Source: Qipengyuania sp. JC766 | GTDB lineage: Bacteria; Pseudomonadota; Alphaproteobacteria; Sphingomonadales; Sphingomonadaceae | Direction: 5' to 3' | NCBI RefSeq assembly: GCF_040717445.1 | Contig: NZ_JBFEFL010000001.1 | Coordinates: forward strand, 620,001 to 684,000 | Length of the DNA stretch: 64,000 nt | In this document: positions 57,255 through 64,000 of the stretch, one piece after another | Numbering within the stretch: the first letter of the stretch is position 1 | Layout of the letters: every line of letters begins with the position of its first letter | The notes under the pieces: model-generated | Told to the model about the DNA's origin: nothing | The model's database searches: none | Seen by the model: the letters and a program-made list of their open reading frames with translations, nothing else | Program-made: the position numbers and the translations under genes

Positions 57255-58352
57255 TCAGCCTGTCGTGAATACCTTGGCGTCGCTATAACCGGCAGCCCTG
57301 ACCTTGGCGAGTGCCGCTTCGGCCTGTCCCCGATTGGCGAACGGGCCGGTGCGGACGCGGAAATAGGTGCCGGAACGCTCGACGAAGCCCCCGATCACCT
57401 TGGCGGCCCTGTCGGCATTGGCCCGATTGGAGAATGCCGCGGCCTGCACGACGAAGTTGCCAGGGGCAGCAGAGCGGACCGTGGCCGACGGACTTGCCGG
57501 GGCGGCGGACCGCGGGCGGGCTTCGCTGGTCTCGATCGCCAGCGGAGCGTATTGCGAAGGGCTACGCGGCGTCAGCGGCACTTCGCGCAGGGGCCGCAGG
57601 GGATAGTCGCTGTTGGCCTGTCGTTCCGGTGTCGACGGAAAAGCCCTGTCGAACGACCGGGCGGTATCGGCCTCCGCCGCGACCGACTGCGTCGGCGCGT
57701 TCACAGGTCGGGCAGGTGCCGCAGCGACCGTCGGCACAGGATCGGGACGCGGCTCGGGCGCGCTTCCGGCCTGTCGGGGGCCGGCGATATCCGCCCAGCC
57801 GCTCGCCGGGAGTTTCTCCGAGAGGACTGCCAGCAGTGCCTTGGGAGTTTCGAGCCTGGCCGGCGCCGAACCACCCTGCCGCAGCATGGCCTGCTCGACA
57901 TCGGTCGGAAACACGCGGCGGATACGAATGGCGGCGCCGTCGGCGACACCCAGTTGCTGCGCCGCGGCGGGCGAAAGGCCCGCGAGACGCTCCGAGGTCA
58001 TCGGCCCACGCCGGTCCACTCGTGCGAGGATGGTCCGGCCGTCCGTCAGCGAGGTGATCTCGACATAGCTCGGCAGCGGAAGCGTCTTGTGCGCGATGGA
58101 TACGCCGGAGGCCTGACGGTCCAGTGCGGCGTAACCCAGCGCATCGTAATTCATCGTGTCGGCAGGGGTGTAGACCTCCCCGTCGACCGTGAACGGTTCG
58201 CCCAGCACGGTGCGTTCGGACGCCGCCAGCGGGGCCTCGTCGCCGGCGGTGCGGACCTCCAAGTAATCGCCGCCGCCGAAGCCGCAGCCGGTCAGGCCGA
58301 ACACGCCTCCGATGGCCAGGAAACAGGCTTTCGCGTCATTGCGCAATCTCAT
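57255..58352 (-). CDS. rlpA: RlpA-like septal lytic transglycosylase lipoprotein with SPOR domain
   Basis: A 365-aa outer-membrane lipoprotein. A signal with lipobox LTGC lies near residue 20. The double-psi beta-barrel RlpA domain has TMNYDALGYAALDRQASG and ARVDRRGPMTSERLAGLS; a Pro/Ala-rich linker follows. The C-terminal SPOR domain (NFVVQAAAFSNRANADRAAK onward) targets denuded septal glycan. The ATG at 58352 lies inside the end of mltB (17-base overlap). The aspartate catalytic in Pseudomonas RlpA was not verified here. Confidence 0.9.
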   Translation of the reverse strand: MRLRNDAKACFLAIGGVFGLTGCGFGGGDYLEVRTAGDEAPLAASERTVLGEPFTVDGEVYTPADTMNYDALGYAALDRQASGVSIAHKTLPLPSYVEITSLTDGRTILARVDRRGPMTSERLAGLSPAAAQQLGVADGAAIRIRRVFPTDVEQAMLRQGGSAPARLETPKALLAVLSEKLPASGWADIAGPRQAGSAPEPRPDPVPTVAAAPARPVNAPTQSVAAEADTARSFDRAFPSTPERQANSDYPLRPLREVPLTPRSPSQYAPLAIETSEARPRSAAPASPSATVRSAAPGNFVVQAAAFSNRANADRAAKVIGGFVERSGTYFRVRTGPFANRGQAEAALAKVRAAGYSDAKVFTTG

Positions 58353-59355
58353 CTGCAAGCAACCCCACACTCATCGCATAGTAGTTCGAGCAGTTGTATT
58401 CGAGGATAACCCTATAATTTGACGTTAAGGCCCATGCCCTGGTGCCGGGGCCGTCGGGCTGGAACAGGCTGACCAGCGTTTCGTCGGGCAGGTAGCCTTG
58501 CAGCGAAACGCCCAGCCGGCGCCATTCGGAAACGGGCTTGTACTCGCTGTGGCGCTCGTGGACGCGCGGGCACGTGGGGCCGACGATGGTGGAGCGGTAC
58601 GCGTCGACGTCGAACCCGTCGGGCAGGAAGGCGCGCATGCCCCAGGGCTGGCCCCGTCGCCAGCCGGAATCCTCGAAATAGCGGGCGATCGAGGCAAGCG
58701 TGTCCGCCTGGTTGTTGAAGATGTCGGCCCGCCCGTCACCGTCGCCGTCCGTGGCCAGCCTGAGGTACACGCTGGGGAGGAACTGCGGATTGCCGAACGC
58801 CCCGGCCCAGCTCCCGACGAGGTCCGACCGGTCGTAGCCCTTGTCAGCGACCTTCATGAGAGCGATGAACTCGCCTTCGAAGAGCTCGCGCCGGCGGCCT
58901 TCCCATGCGAGCGTCGCGAGGGAGCGCGACAGGTCGAAATCGCCCTTGTAGCCGCCGTAATTGGTCTCGTGCCCCCAGATCGCCATCAGCACTTCGGCAG
59001 GCACACCGTAACGCTCCTCGATCCGGCTGTGGAGGTAGGCCGTGCGGGCGAAGGTCTCCCGCCCCCGCTGGATGCGCGTGGGGTTCACATGCGTGTCGAG
59101 ATAGGGCTGGAGCCGGGGATAGCCGCTGCTGGTCGCGGAACCGGGCTGGCCCCGGTCGAGCTCGATCACGCGCATGTTGGGCGTCAGGCCTGCGGTCATC
59201 CGCCGGATCGTGCTTTCGCTCACCCCTTCGGCGCGGGCGCGCGCTTCCAGCTGTTCGACATAGGCGTCGAAGGAAACGTCCTGCGCTGCGATCTGCTGCG
59301 ACGATGCGCCGGCGAGAAGGGCGACGAGGAAGATGGGGAGGTGGTTCAGCGTCAT
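58336..59355 (-). CDS. mltB: Lytic murein transglycosylase, MltB type
   Basis: Cleaves peptidoglycan glycan strands with formation of anhydro-MurNAc ends. The 339-aa protein starts MTLNHLPIFLVALLAGASSQ with a cleavable signal sequence and no lipobox, so it is probably periplasmic. The catalytic Glu is in LMAIWGHETNYGGYKG near residue 122. GAFGNPQFLPSVYLRLATDG and ADTLASIARYFEDSGWRRG are typical of the family. It is the first gene of the operon running to the small membrane protein at 51221. The frame is open 30 codons upstream but without signal-like sequence. Confidence 0.92.
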   Translation of the reverse strand: MTLNHLPIFLVALLAGASSQQIAAQDVSFDAYVEQLEARARAEGVSESTIRRMTAGLTPNMRVIELDRGQPGSATSSGYPRLQPYLDTHVNPTRIQRGRETFARTAYLHSRIEERYGVPAEVLMAIWGHETNYGGYKGDFDLSRSLATLAWEGRRRELFEGEFIALMKVADKGYDRSDLVGSWAGAFGNPQFLPSVYLRLATDGDGDGRADIFNNQADTLASIARYFEDSGWRRGQPWGMRAFLPDGFDVDAYRSTIVGPTCPRVHERHSEYKPVSEWRRLGVSLQGYLPDETLVSLFQPDGPGTRAWALTSNYRVILEYNCSNYYAMSVGLLADEIAQ

Positions 59356-59478
59356 GCCCTGCTTGTCACACACCTTTTCTGTGCAGCCAATGAATTGCGA
59401 CGGGTTGCCACAGAATTGTGCCATGCGGCTTTGTGGACGTGACAACCGGCCCGCCCGAGGCTAGCGGAACAGCACCGC

Positions 59479-59568
59479 GGACAGGTGGCAGAGCGGTTGA
59501 ATGCACCGGTCTTGAAAACCGGCAAGGGTGCAAGCCCTTCGTGGGTTCGAATCCCACCCTGTCCGCCA
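59479..59568 (+). tRNA. tRNA-Ser (anticodon UGA)
   Basis: A 90-nt class II tRNA with CCA encoded. The acceptor arm is GGACAGG with CCTGTCC, discriminator G. The anticodon stem CCGGT/ACCGG encloses loop CTTGAAA, giving anticodon TGA. The long variable arm AAGGG/CCCTT and T arm GTGGG-TTCGAAT-CCCAC are intact. No integrase is nearby. Confidence 0.97.
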
Positions 59569-59584
59569 GCCTTCCCCCGAAAGG

Positions 59585-59785
59585 TCAGCCTTCTTCCTCG
59601 TCCTGCTTCGGTGCGGCGTTCACGACGCTGCCCTTGGCGGGCTTCGACTTGTCGACCAGCGACTGGTCCTTGCGCTCCGTCTCCGGGTAGTCGTCAGCCT
59701 TGACCGAGGACTGGTTGATCAGCGCGCGGTGTTCCTTGATCGTCTTGCTGTCGGACGGCTTTTCGGGATCGGTACGTTCGGTCAT
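59585..59785 (-). CDS. Small hydrophilic protein of unknown function
   Basis: A 66-aa, strongly charged protein starting MTERTDPEKPSDSKTIKEHR and ending in KQDEEEG. GGAG lies 5 bases before the ATG. It has no hydrophobic segment and looks largely disordered, with many Lys, Asp and Ser. It lies 58 bases downstream of lpdA on the same strand. No family is recognised. Similar small proteins occur in this order as I recall, but I cannot confirm it. Confidence 0.65.
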   Translation of the reverse strand: MTERTDPEKPSDSKTIKEHRALINQSSVKADDYPETERKDQSLVDKSKPAKGSVVNAAPKQDEEEG

Positions 59786-59842
59786 GGAAACTCCTTTCCC
59801 TCGCAATGCCTGGCCGTGCGTGGCAGTTCCTCGTCTGCCGCG

Positions 59843-61255
59843 TCAGATGTGCAAAGCCCTGCCGTAGGCGCCCAGCACGCTTTCGTGCATGCTTTCGCTG
59901 ATCGTGGGATGCGGGAAGACCGTCTGCATTAGTTCCACCTCGGTGGTCTCCAGCGTCTTGCCGACGACGAAGCCCTGGATCATCTCGGTCACTTCCGCGC
60001 CGACCATGTGCGCGCCCAGCAGTTCGCCGGTCTTCGCATCGAACACCGTCTTGCAGAAGCCCTCCGGCTCGCCCAGCGCGATCGCCTTGCCGTTGCCGAT
60101 GAAGGGGAAGGTGCCCGCCTTCACCTCGTGGCCCGCTTCCTTCGCTTTCTCCTCGGTCAGGCCGACCGATGCGACCTGTGGGTGGCAATAGGTGCAGCCC
60201 GGTATGTTCGCACGGTCGAGCGGATGGGGATGTACGTCCTTGTTGCCCAGTTCCTGCGCGATGGCTTCGGCGCAGGTCACGCCTTCGTGGCTCGCCTTGT
60301 GCGCGAGCCAGGGTCCGGGCGTGCAATCGCCAATCGCCCAGAGACCCTTGGACTTCGTCCGCCCTAGCCCGTCGATCTGGATGAAGCCGCGATCCATTTC
60401 CGCCAGCTTCTCGACGCCGATGTCCTCCGTGTTGGGGACGATACCGATGGCGACGATGCAGTGGCTGAATTGGGTCTCGGTGGTCTTACCGTCCTTCGCC
60501 TTGATCTTCGCCTTTACGCCCTTGTCCGTGACATTGAGGTCCTCGACCCCTGCACCGGTCATGATGGTCATGCCCTGCTTGGACAGGCTCTTTTCGAGGA
60601 AGGCGGAGACATCCTTGTCTTCCACCGGCACGATCCGGTCGAGCATTTCGACCACGGTCACGTCCGCGCCCATGTCGTTGTAGAAGCTGGCGAACTCGAT
60701 ACCGATCGCGCCCGATCCGATGACCAGCAGCTTCTTCGGCATCTCGGCCGGCGTCATGGCGTGGCGGTAGGTCCACACGCGCTTGCCGTCGGCTTTCGCG
60801 AAAGGCAGGTCGCGCGCGCGTGCGCCGGTCGCCACGATCACATGCTTTGCAGTGAGCTTCTCTTCGCCCTTCTCCCCTTTCACGGTCAGCGAAGTCGGGC
60901 CGGTCAGCGTGCCCTCGCCCATGTGGACCGCGATCTTGTTCTTCTTCATCAGGTGCGTGACGCCCTGGTTCAGCTGCTTGGCGACGCCGCGGCTGCGCTT
61001 CACCACCGCTTCCAGGTCCGCTTCGATCTTGCCCGCGACTTTCAGGCCGTAATCACCGGCGTGTTCCATGAAGTGCTTGATCTCGGCAGAGCGGAGCAAC
61101 GCCTTTGTCGGGATGCAACCCCAGTTGAGGCAGATCCCGCCTAGAAGTTCGCGTTCCACGATGGCGGTTTTCAGGCCCAACTGCGCACAGCGGATTGCCG
61201 CGACATAGCCGCCGGGTCCCGAACCGAGCACGATCACGTCGTAGTTTTCAGCCAT
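59843..61255 (-). CDS. lpdA: Dihydrolipoyl dehydrogenase (E3)
   Basis: FAD-NAD enzyme that reoxidises dihydrolipoamide in the pyruvate dehydrogenase and related complexes. The 470-aa protein has the FAD motif VLGSGPGGYVAAIRCAQLG, the redox pair in GGICLNWGCIPTKALL, the NAD motif IGSGAIGIEFASFY and the dimer-interface His-Glu in HPTISESMHESV. It lies downstream of pdhC on the same strand, separated by three small genes and a 260-base gap in which I see no gene. Confidence 0.97.
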   Translation of the reverse strand: MAENYDVIVLGSGPGGYVAAIRCAQLGLKTAIVERELLGGICLNWGCIPTKALLRSAEIKHFMEHAGDYGLKVAGKIEADLEAVVKRSRGVAKQLNQGVTHLMKKNKIAVHMGEGTLTGPTSLTVKGEKGEEKLTAKHVIVATGARARDLPFAKADGKRVWTYRHAMTPAEMPKKLLVIGSGAIGIEFASFYNDMGADVTVVEMLDRIVPVEDKDVSAFLEKSLSKQGMTIMTGAGVEDLNVTDKGVKAKIKAKDGKTTETQFSHCIVAIGIVPNTEDIGVEKLAEMDRGFIQIDGLGRTKSKGLWAIGDCTPGPWLAHKASHEGVTCAEAIAQELGNKDVHPHPLDRANIPGCTYCHPQVASVGLTEEKAKEAGHEVKAGTFPFIGNGKAIALGEPEGFCKTVFDAKTGELLGAHMVGAEVTEMIQGFVVGKTLETTEVELMQTVFPHPTISESMHESVLGAYGRALHI

Positions 61256-61515
61256 GGCTACTCGTCTTTTCCTTGCATGCGTTTTCGGTGGCGGTCCGGG
61301 ACATGGACCGCTCGAACGGGTTCAGAATCATGTGACTTTTGCGCGTTCTCCGGGGGCAGAGCGGGCCGGCGGCAGCGTCACGGTGTGGCTTTGCGGAACA
61401 GCCGAAAGTCACGGGCCGATCGCGGGAAGTCGCGCCGGGATTGCGGGATCGCTCGAACGTCACCGGCGGGGCATAGCGCATCGGATAGCCTGTAGGACAG
61501 CGTGTTGGTGGGCGA

Positions 61516-61923
61516 TCACGCATCGTTCTCGGGAACGGGCTGTGCTGCCTCCGCGCGGGCGCGCACGGGGCGCGGCTTGTCGTCGTCCCCGAGCAGGACG
61601 AACTTGAACGTGCCACCCGCCACCTTGACCGTGACCTCGCCATTGCGCTCACGCGCGATTGCTTCGGCGACGATGGTAAGGGAGGTGCGACCGTATCGCT
61701 CGACCTCGCAGAAGACCGACAATTCGTCGCCCACGTCCATCGCGCCGGGAAAGGCGAAGTCGGTTGCGGAAACGACAACGGCCTTGCCCTCCCCCTCGCG
61801 GCTCGCCAGCGCCCCGGCGCCGAGCGCCATCTGGCTCATCAGCCAGCCGCCGAAGACACCGCCATAGGGATTGGTATCGGCCGGCATGGCCGTCGCACGG
61901 ATCATCAGGTGCCGGTCAGCCAA
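61516..61923 (-). CDS. Acyl-CoA thioesterase, YciA-like hotdog fold
   Basis: A 135-aa hotdog-fold thioesterase. The family core MIRATAMPADTNPYGGVFGG then WLMSQMALGAGALAS is clear, as are VVVSATDFAFPGAMDVGDEL and the later VKVAGGTFKFVLL. I prefer the TTG at 61923 because GGAGG lies 9 bases upstream and the family needs a few residues before AMPADTN; the ATG at 61905 is the alternative. With the TTG it overlaps the upstream membrane gene by 8 bases. Confidence 0.87.
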   Translation of the reverse strand: MADRHLMIRATAMPADTNPYGGVFGGWLMSQMALGAGALASREGEGKAVVVSATDFAFPGAMDVGDELSVFCEVERYGRTSLTIVAEAIARERNGEVTVKVAGGTFKFVLLGDDDKPRPVRARAEAAQPVPENDA

Positions 61924-62335
61924 GCTGCATCGCCTCCACCGGCGCGGCGAGCGCGATCGACAGGGCGATCGTGAGAACGATCGCGACAATGACCTTGGCG
62001 TCGACCTTGGTCGTGATCCCGCCCATGGTGATGAAGAAGTTGTTGAACAGTCGCTTGGGCAGCATGAACAGCGCCGCGAAAGTGAGCAGGTAGATCGCCA
62101 GCCACCAGACCGGGTCGCCAGCCGCCACGAGGTTCGCCAGCAAAGCGCCCGCTAAGTTCGGGATGATCAGCATCACGCCCGCGGCCGCCGCGAAAAACAT
62201 CTGGATGGCGAGTTGCCCGGGCCAGAAGGACACCGGGTACTGGCGCAGCTGCGCATTGGCGAGACCCATCGCGAGCGCCATGCCGGCGGGCACCAGGAGC
62301 GGGAGGAAGAAAGCGAGCCAGAGGGACAGGTACAT
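61916..62335 (-). CDS. Small integral membrane protein of unknown function
   Basis: A 139-aa protein with four predicted membrane helices: near residues 5-25 (LWLAFFLPLLVPAGMALAMG), 45-70, 75-95 (WWLAIYLLTFAALFML) and 113-132 (VIVAIVLTIALSIALAA). Short loops are mostly uncharged apart from LPKRLFNNFF. No family is recognised. It lies 5 bases downstream of the SH3-like lipoprotein gene and overlaps the thioesterase gene, so it belongs to the pdhC operon. Confidence 0.75.
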   Translation of the reverse strand: MYLSLWLAFFLPLLVPAGMALAMGLANAQLRQYPVSFWPGQLAIQMFFAAAAGVMLIIPNLAGALLANLVAAGDPVWWLAIYLLTFAALFMLPKRLFNNFFITMGGITTKVDAKVIVAIVLTIALSIALAAPVEAMQLG

Positions 62336-62340
62336 CGCGA

Positions 62341-62850
62341 TCAGCCCGCCTTACCGGTCACGTAATCGGCATCCACCCAACCCTGCCTGCAGGGACCGGT
62401 GTAATTACGTTCGCCTTCCGCCGTGCCGCGCAGTTCGCAATCGGTCGCGCCGTTGGCGGGGCCCGAATAGATCACAGCGTTCCAGCCGTTCTCGGTACTG
62501 CAGACGAACACCTCCTGCCCGTCTTCCAGCCGATCCCGTTCCTTGACCAGCGTGCTCGGCGCATCGCGTACGGAAAGGTACTCGATATCGGCATCGGCGA
62601 GGCCCGCGACCACGCCCGATTGCTGGCAGGACATGGTCCCCGGCCCACCGGCACCGACACGGATCGGCTTGGGTATCGGGCCGTCATATCCGGCCGTCGC
62701 CGCGCCTTGCGATGCGCCATCGTCCGGCATTGCACCGGATGCATTGGCGCCCGGCTGTGGCTCGCCGGTCAAGGCGGCTTCGTCGGACTGTTCGCTGCAG
62801 GCTGCGGCAAGGAAGGCAAGTGCCGCGATAGCGAGGCTCGCCCGCCTCAT
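62341..62850 (-). CDS. Putative lipoprotein with SH3-like domain
   Basis: A 169-aa predicted lipoprotein. The signal MRRASLAIAALAFLAAACSE ends in lipobox LAAAC (Cys18). A low-complexity Gly/Ala/Asp spacer to about residue 60 is followed by a domain with IEYLSVRDAPSTLVKERDRL, VFVCSTENGWNAVIYSG and GPCRQGWVDADYVTG, the pattern of a bacterial SH3 module with two Cys pairs. The ATG overlaps the pdhC stop by 4 bases. An envelope role is inferred; its link to pdhC is only positional. Confidence 0.78.
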   Translation of the reverse strand: MRRASLAIAALAFLAAACSEQSDEAALTGEPQPGANASGAMPDDGASQGAATAGYDGPIPKPIRVGAGGPGTMSCQQSGVVAGLADADIEYLSVRDAPSTLVKERDRLEDGQEVFVCSTENGWNAVIYSGPANGATDCELRGTAEGERNYTGPCRQGWVDADYVTGKAG

Positions 62851-64000
62851 ACGACGAGCCCCAGCGGTTCCTCGCAAAGCTGCTTGAACGCCGCCATCAG
62901 CTTCGCGCCGTCCGCGCCGTCGATGGCGCGGTGATCGAAGCTGCCGCTGGCGGTCATCACGGTCGCGACACCCAGTTCGCCGTCCACGATGTAGGGCCGC
63001 TGTTCACCGGCGCCGACGGCCATGATCATGCCGTGGGGCGGATTGATGACCGCGTCGAACTGCTTGATTCCGAACATGCCGAGATTGGAAATGCTGGCGG
63101 AGCCGCCCTGGTACTGGTGCGGCTGCAACTTGCCCTCCCCGGCCTTTTCCACAAGGTCCTTCATCTCGGTCGAGATCTGGGCGAGGCCCTTGGTATCGGC
63201 GTGGGTCACGATCGGCGTGATCAAGCCCTTGGGCGAGGCGACCGCGACGGCCACGTCGGCGCGCGTGAAGCGGTGGAGCGTCTCGCCCTGGAAGCTGACA
63301 TTGCATTGCGGTTCGCGCACCAGTGCGCGCGCCAGCGCCTTGATCAGCATGTCGTTGACGGAAAGTTTCACGCCATCGGGTTCGAGCGAGGCGTTGAGCT
63401 GCTTGCGCAGGTCGAGCAACTTGTCGAGGCGCACGTCCACCGAGAGGTAGTAGTGCGGAACGGTCTGCTTCGCTTCGGTCAGGCGCTTGGCAATGACCTT
63501 GCGGACATTGGAGAGCTTTTCTTCCTCGAACGGGGTGCCGCCATCCGGCTGACCGGACGCCTGAGAGCCCTGGGCGGCAGGCGCGGAGTCCTTCTCCGCC
63601 TTGGCAGCGGATGCCGCCTGCGGTTTCGCATCCTCCACATCGGCCTTGACGATCCGGCCGCGGGGGCCGCTGCCTTCGATGGTCGCAAGATCGAGGCCCT
63701 TCTGGTCCGCGATACGCCGTGCGAGCGGCGAGGCGATGATGCGCTTGCCATCCTGCACCGGTGCGGCAGGCGCTTTCGTCGTTTCCTGCGAGGGCTTGTC
63801 CTTGGCATCGCCGCTCGATGCGGGGGCCGGGGCGGGCTGGTCGTTGGAAGTCTTTTCCGAAGCGGAAGAGGTGTCGGCCTTTCCGTCCGACTTGGTGTCG
63901 CTGCCGCCGGATGCATCCGCGGAAGCGACGTCGGACACGTCCTCGCCCTCTTCCGCGAGGATCGCGATGACAGTGCCGACGGCCACGTTCTCGCTGCCTT
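62847..64000 (-). CDS. pdhC: Pyruvate dehydrogenase E2, dihydrolipoamide acetyltransferase (N-terminus beyond window)
   Basis: Core acetyltransferase of the pyruvate dehydrogenase complex, about 385 residues visible. The end of the lipoyl domain ([20 protein letters not shown]) is at the right edge; the lipoylated lysine lies outside. A long Ala/Ser/Lys linker follows, then the E1/E3-binding domain (IIASPLARRIADQKGLDLAT, GSGPRGRIVKADVED) and the catalytic domain with VPHYYLSVDVRLDKLLDLRK and the active-site His in SGSFDHRAIDGADGA. Complete at the C-terminus. Confidence 0.96.
   Translation of the reverse strand, partial: GSENVAVGTVIAILAEEGEDVSDVASADASGGSDTKSDGKADTSSASEKTSNDQPAPAPASSGDAKDKPSQETTKAPAAPVQDGKRIIASPLARRIADQKGLDLATIEGSGPRGRIVKADVEDAKPQAASAAKAEKDSAPAAQGSQASGQPDGGTPFEEEKLSNVRKVIAKRLTEAKQTVPHYYLSVDVRLDKLLDLRKQLNASLEPDGVKLSVNDMLIKALARALVREPQCNVSFQGETLHRFTRADVAVAVASPKGLITPIVTHADTKGLAQISTEMKDLVEKAGEGKLQPHQYQGGSASISNLGMFGIKQFDAVINPPHGMIMAVGAGEQRPYIVDGELGVATVMTASGSFDHRAIDGADGAKLMAAFKQLCEEPLGLVV

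Noticed and set aside
61256-61515. Gene in the 260-base gap between lpdA and the thioesterase
   Set aside because: ORFs there are short, Arg/Gly-rich and without ribosome sites; it probably holds the lpdA promoter.

Overview
The window is a 64 kb piece of high-GC chromosome from an alphaproteobacterium, most likely order Sphingomonadales and plausibly family Erythrobacteraceae. This rests on several features seen here: an alphaproteobacterial SOS box (GAAC-N7-GAAC) before lexA, the dusB-ntrB-ntrC-ntrY-ntrX-hfq-hflX order, a fused ispDF, an FAD-type trmFO, an E1-beta subunit with its own lipoyl domain, and an Hfq made of two tandem Sm domains. The species is an inference. There is no insertion sequence, prophage, integrase or CRISPR array. 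It reads as core chromosome with one accessory-looking block (22-30 kb).

Layout. 0-9 kb, minus strand: a tightly overlapping operon ppiD - trpE - phosphodiester glycosidase-like lipoprotein - proline iminopeptidase - trpG - trpD - trpC - moaC, then lexA (partial at the left edge). 9-14.9 kb, mostly plus: tpiA, secG, pyrG, a 330-bp intergenic stretch full of inverted repeats, a minus-strand hsp20 with an RpoH-type promoter and ROSE-like leader, then grxC - nitrilase - DUF1178 and tRNA-Arg(CCU). 14.9-18.8 kb, minus: MFS transporter, MscS channel, and hppD with a coupled VOC protein. 18.9-22.2 kb, plus: ftsB, then pdhA - NTF2-like - pdhB.

22.2-30.1 kb: two divergent, paralogous three-gene sets, each a TadG-like von Willebrand A protein plus two TadE-like pseudopilin proteins, followed by a degenerate squalene/phytoene synthase-like gene and an EF-hand protein. 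30-41 kb: trmFO, a YhhN protein, gyrA, a low-GC TPR-like protein, an NYN protein, carbonic anhydrase, lipA, a coenzyme Q-binding START protein, pncC and ispDF. 41.3-50.4 kb, plus: the nitrogen two-component block, hfq and hflX. 50.4-59.4 kb, minus: mazG, and the operon mltB - rlpA - dacC-like - tmk - holB - metG - tatD - PhnP-like - 56-aa membrane protein. 59.5-64 kb: tRNA-Ser(UGA), then pdhC (partial) - SH3-like lipoprotein - membrane protein - thioesterase, and lpdA.

Functionally, the pyruvate dehydrogenase genes sit in two blocks (E1 at 19-22 kb, E2/E3 at 60-64 kb). The trp genes are interleaved with peptide and lipoprotein functions. The cell-wall genes mltB, rlpA and dacC-like feed into replication and translation genes. 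Most within-operon junctions are ATGA, GTGA or TGATG overlaps, which settle many starts. Two genes (hflX and the dacC-like gene) have no good canonical start and appear to begin at CTG and ATC. The least explained elements are the mirrored TadG/TadE cluster with calcium-loop motifs and a poly-aspartate repeat, and the structured region after pyrG.
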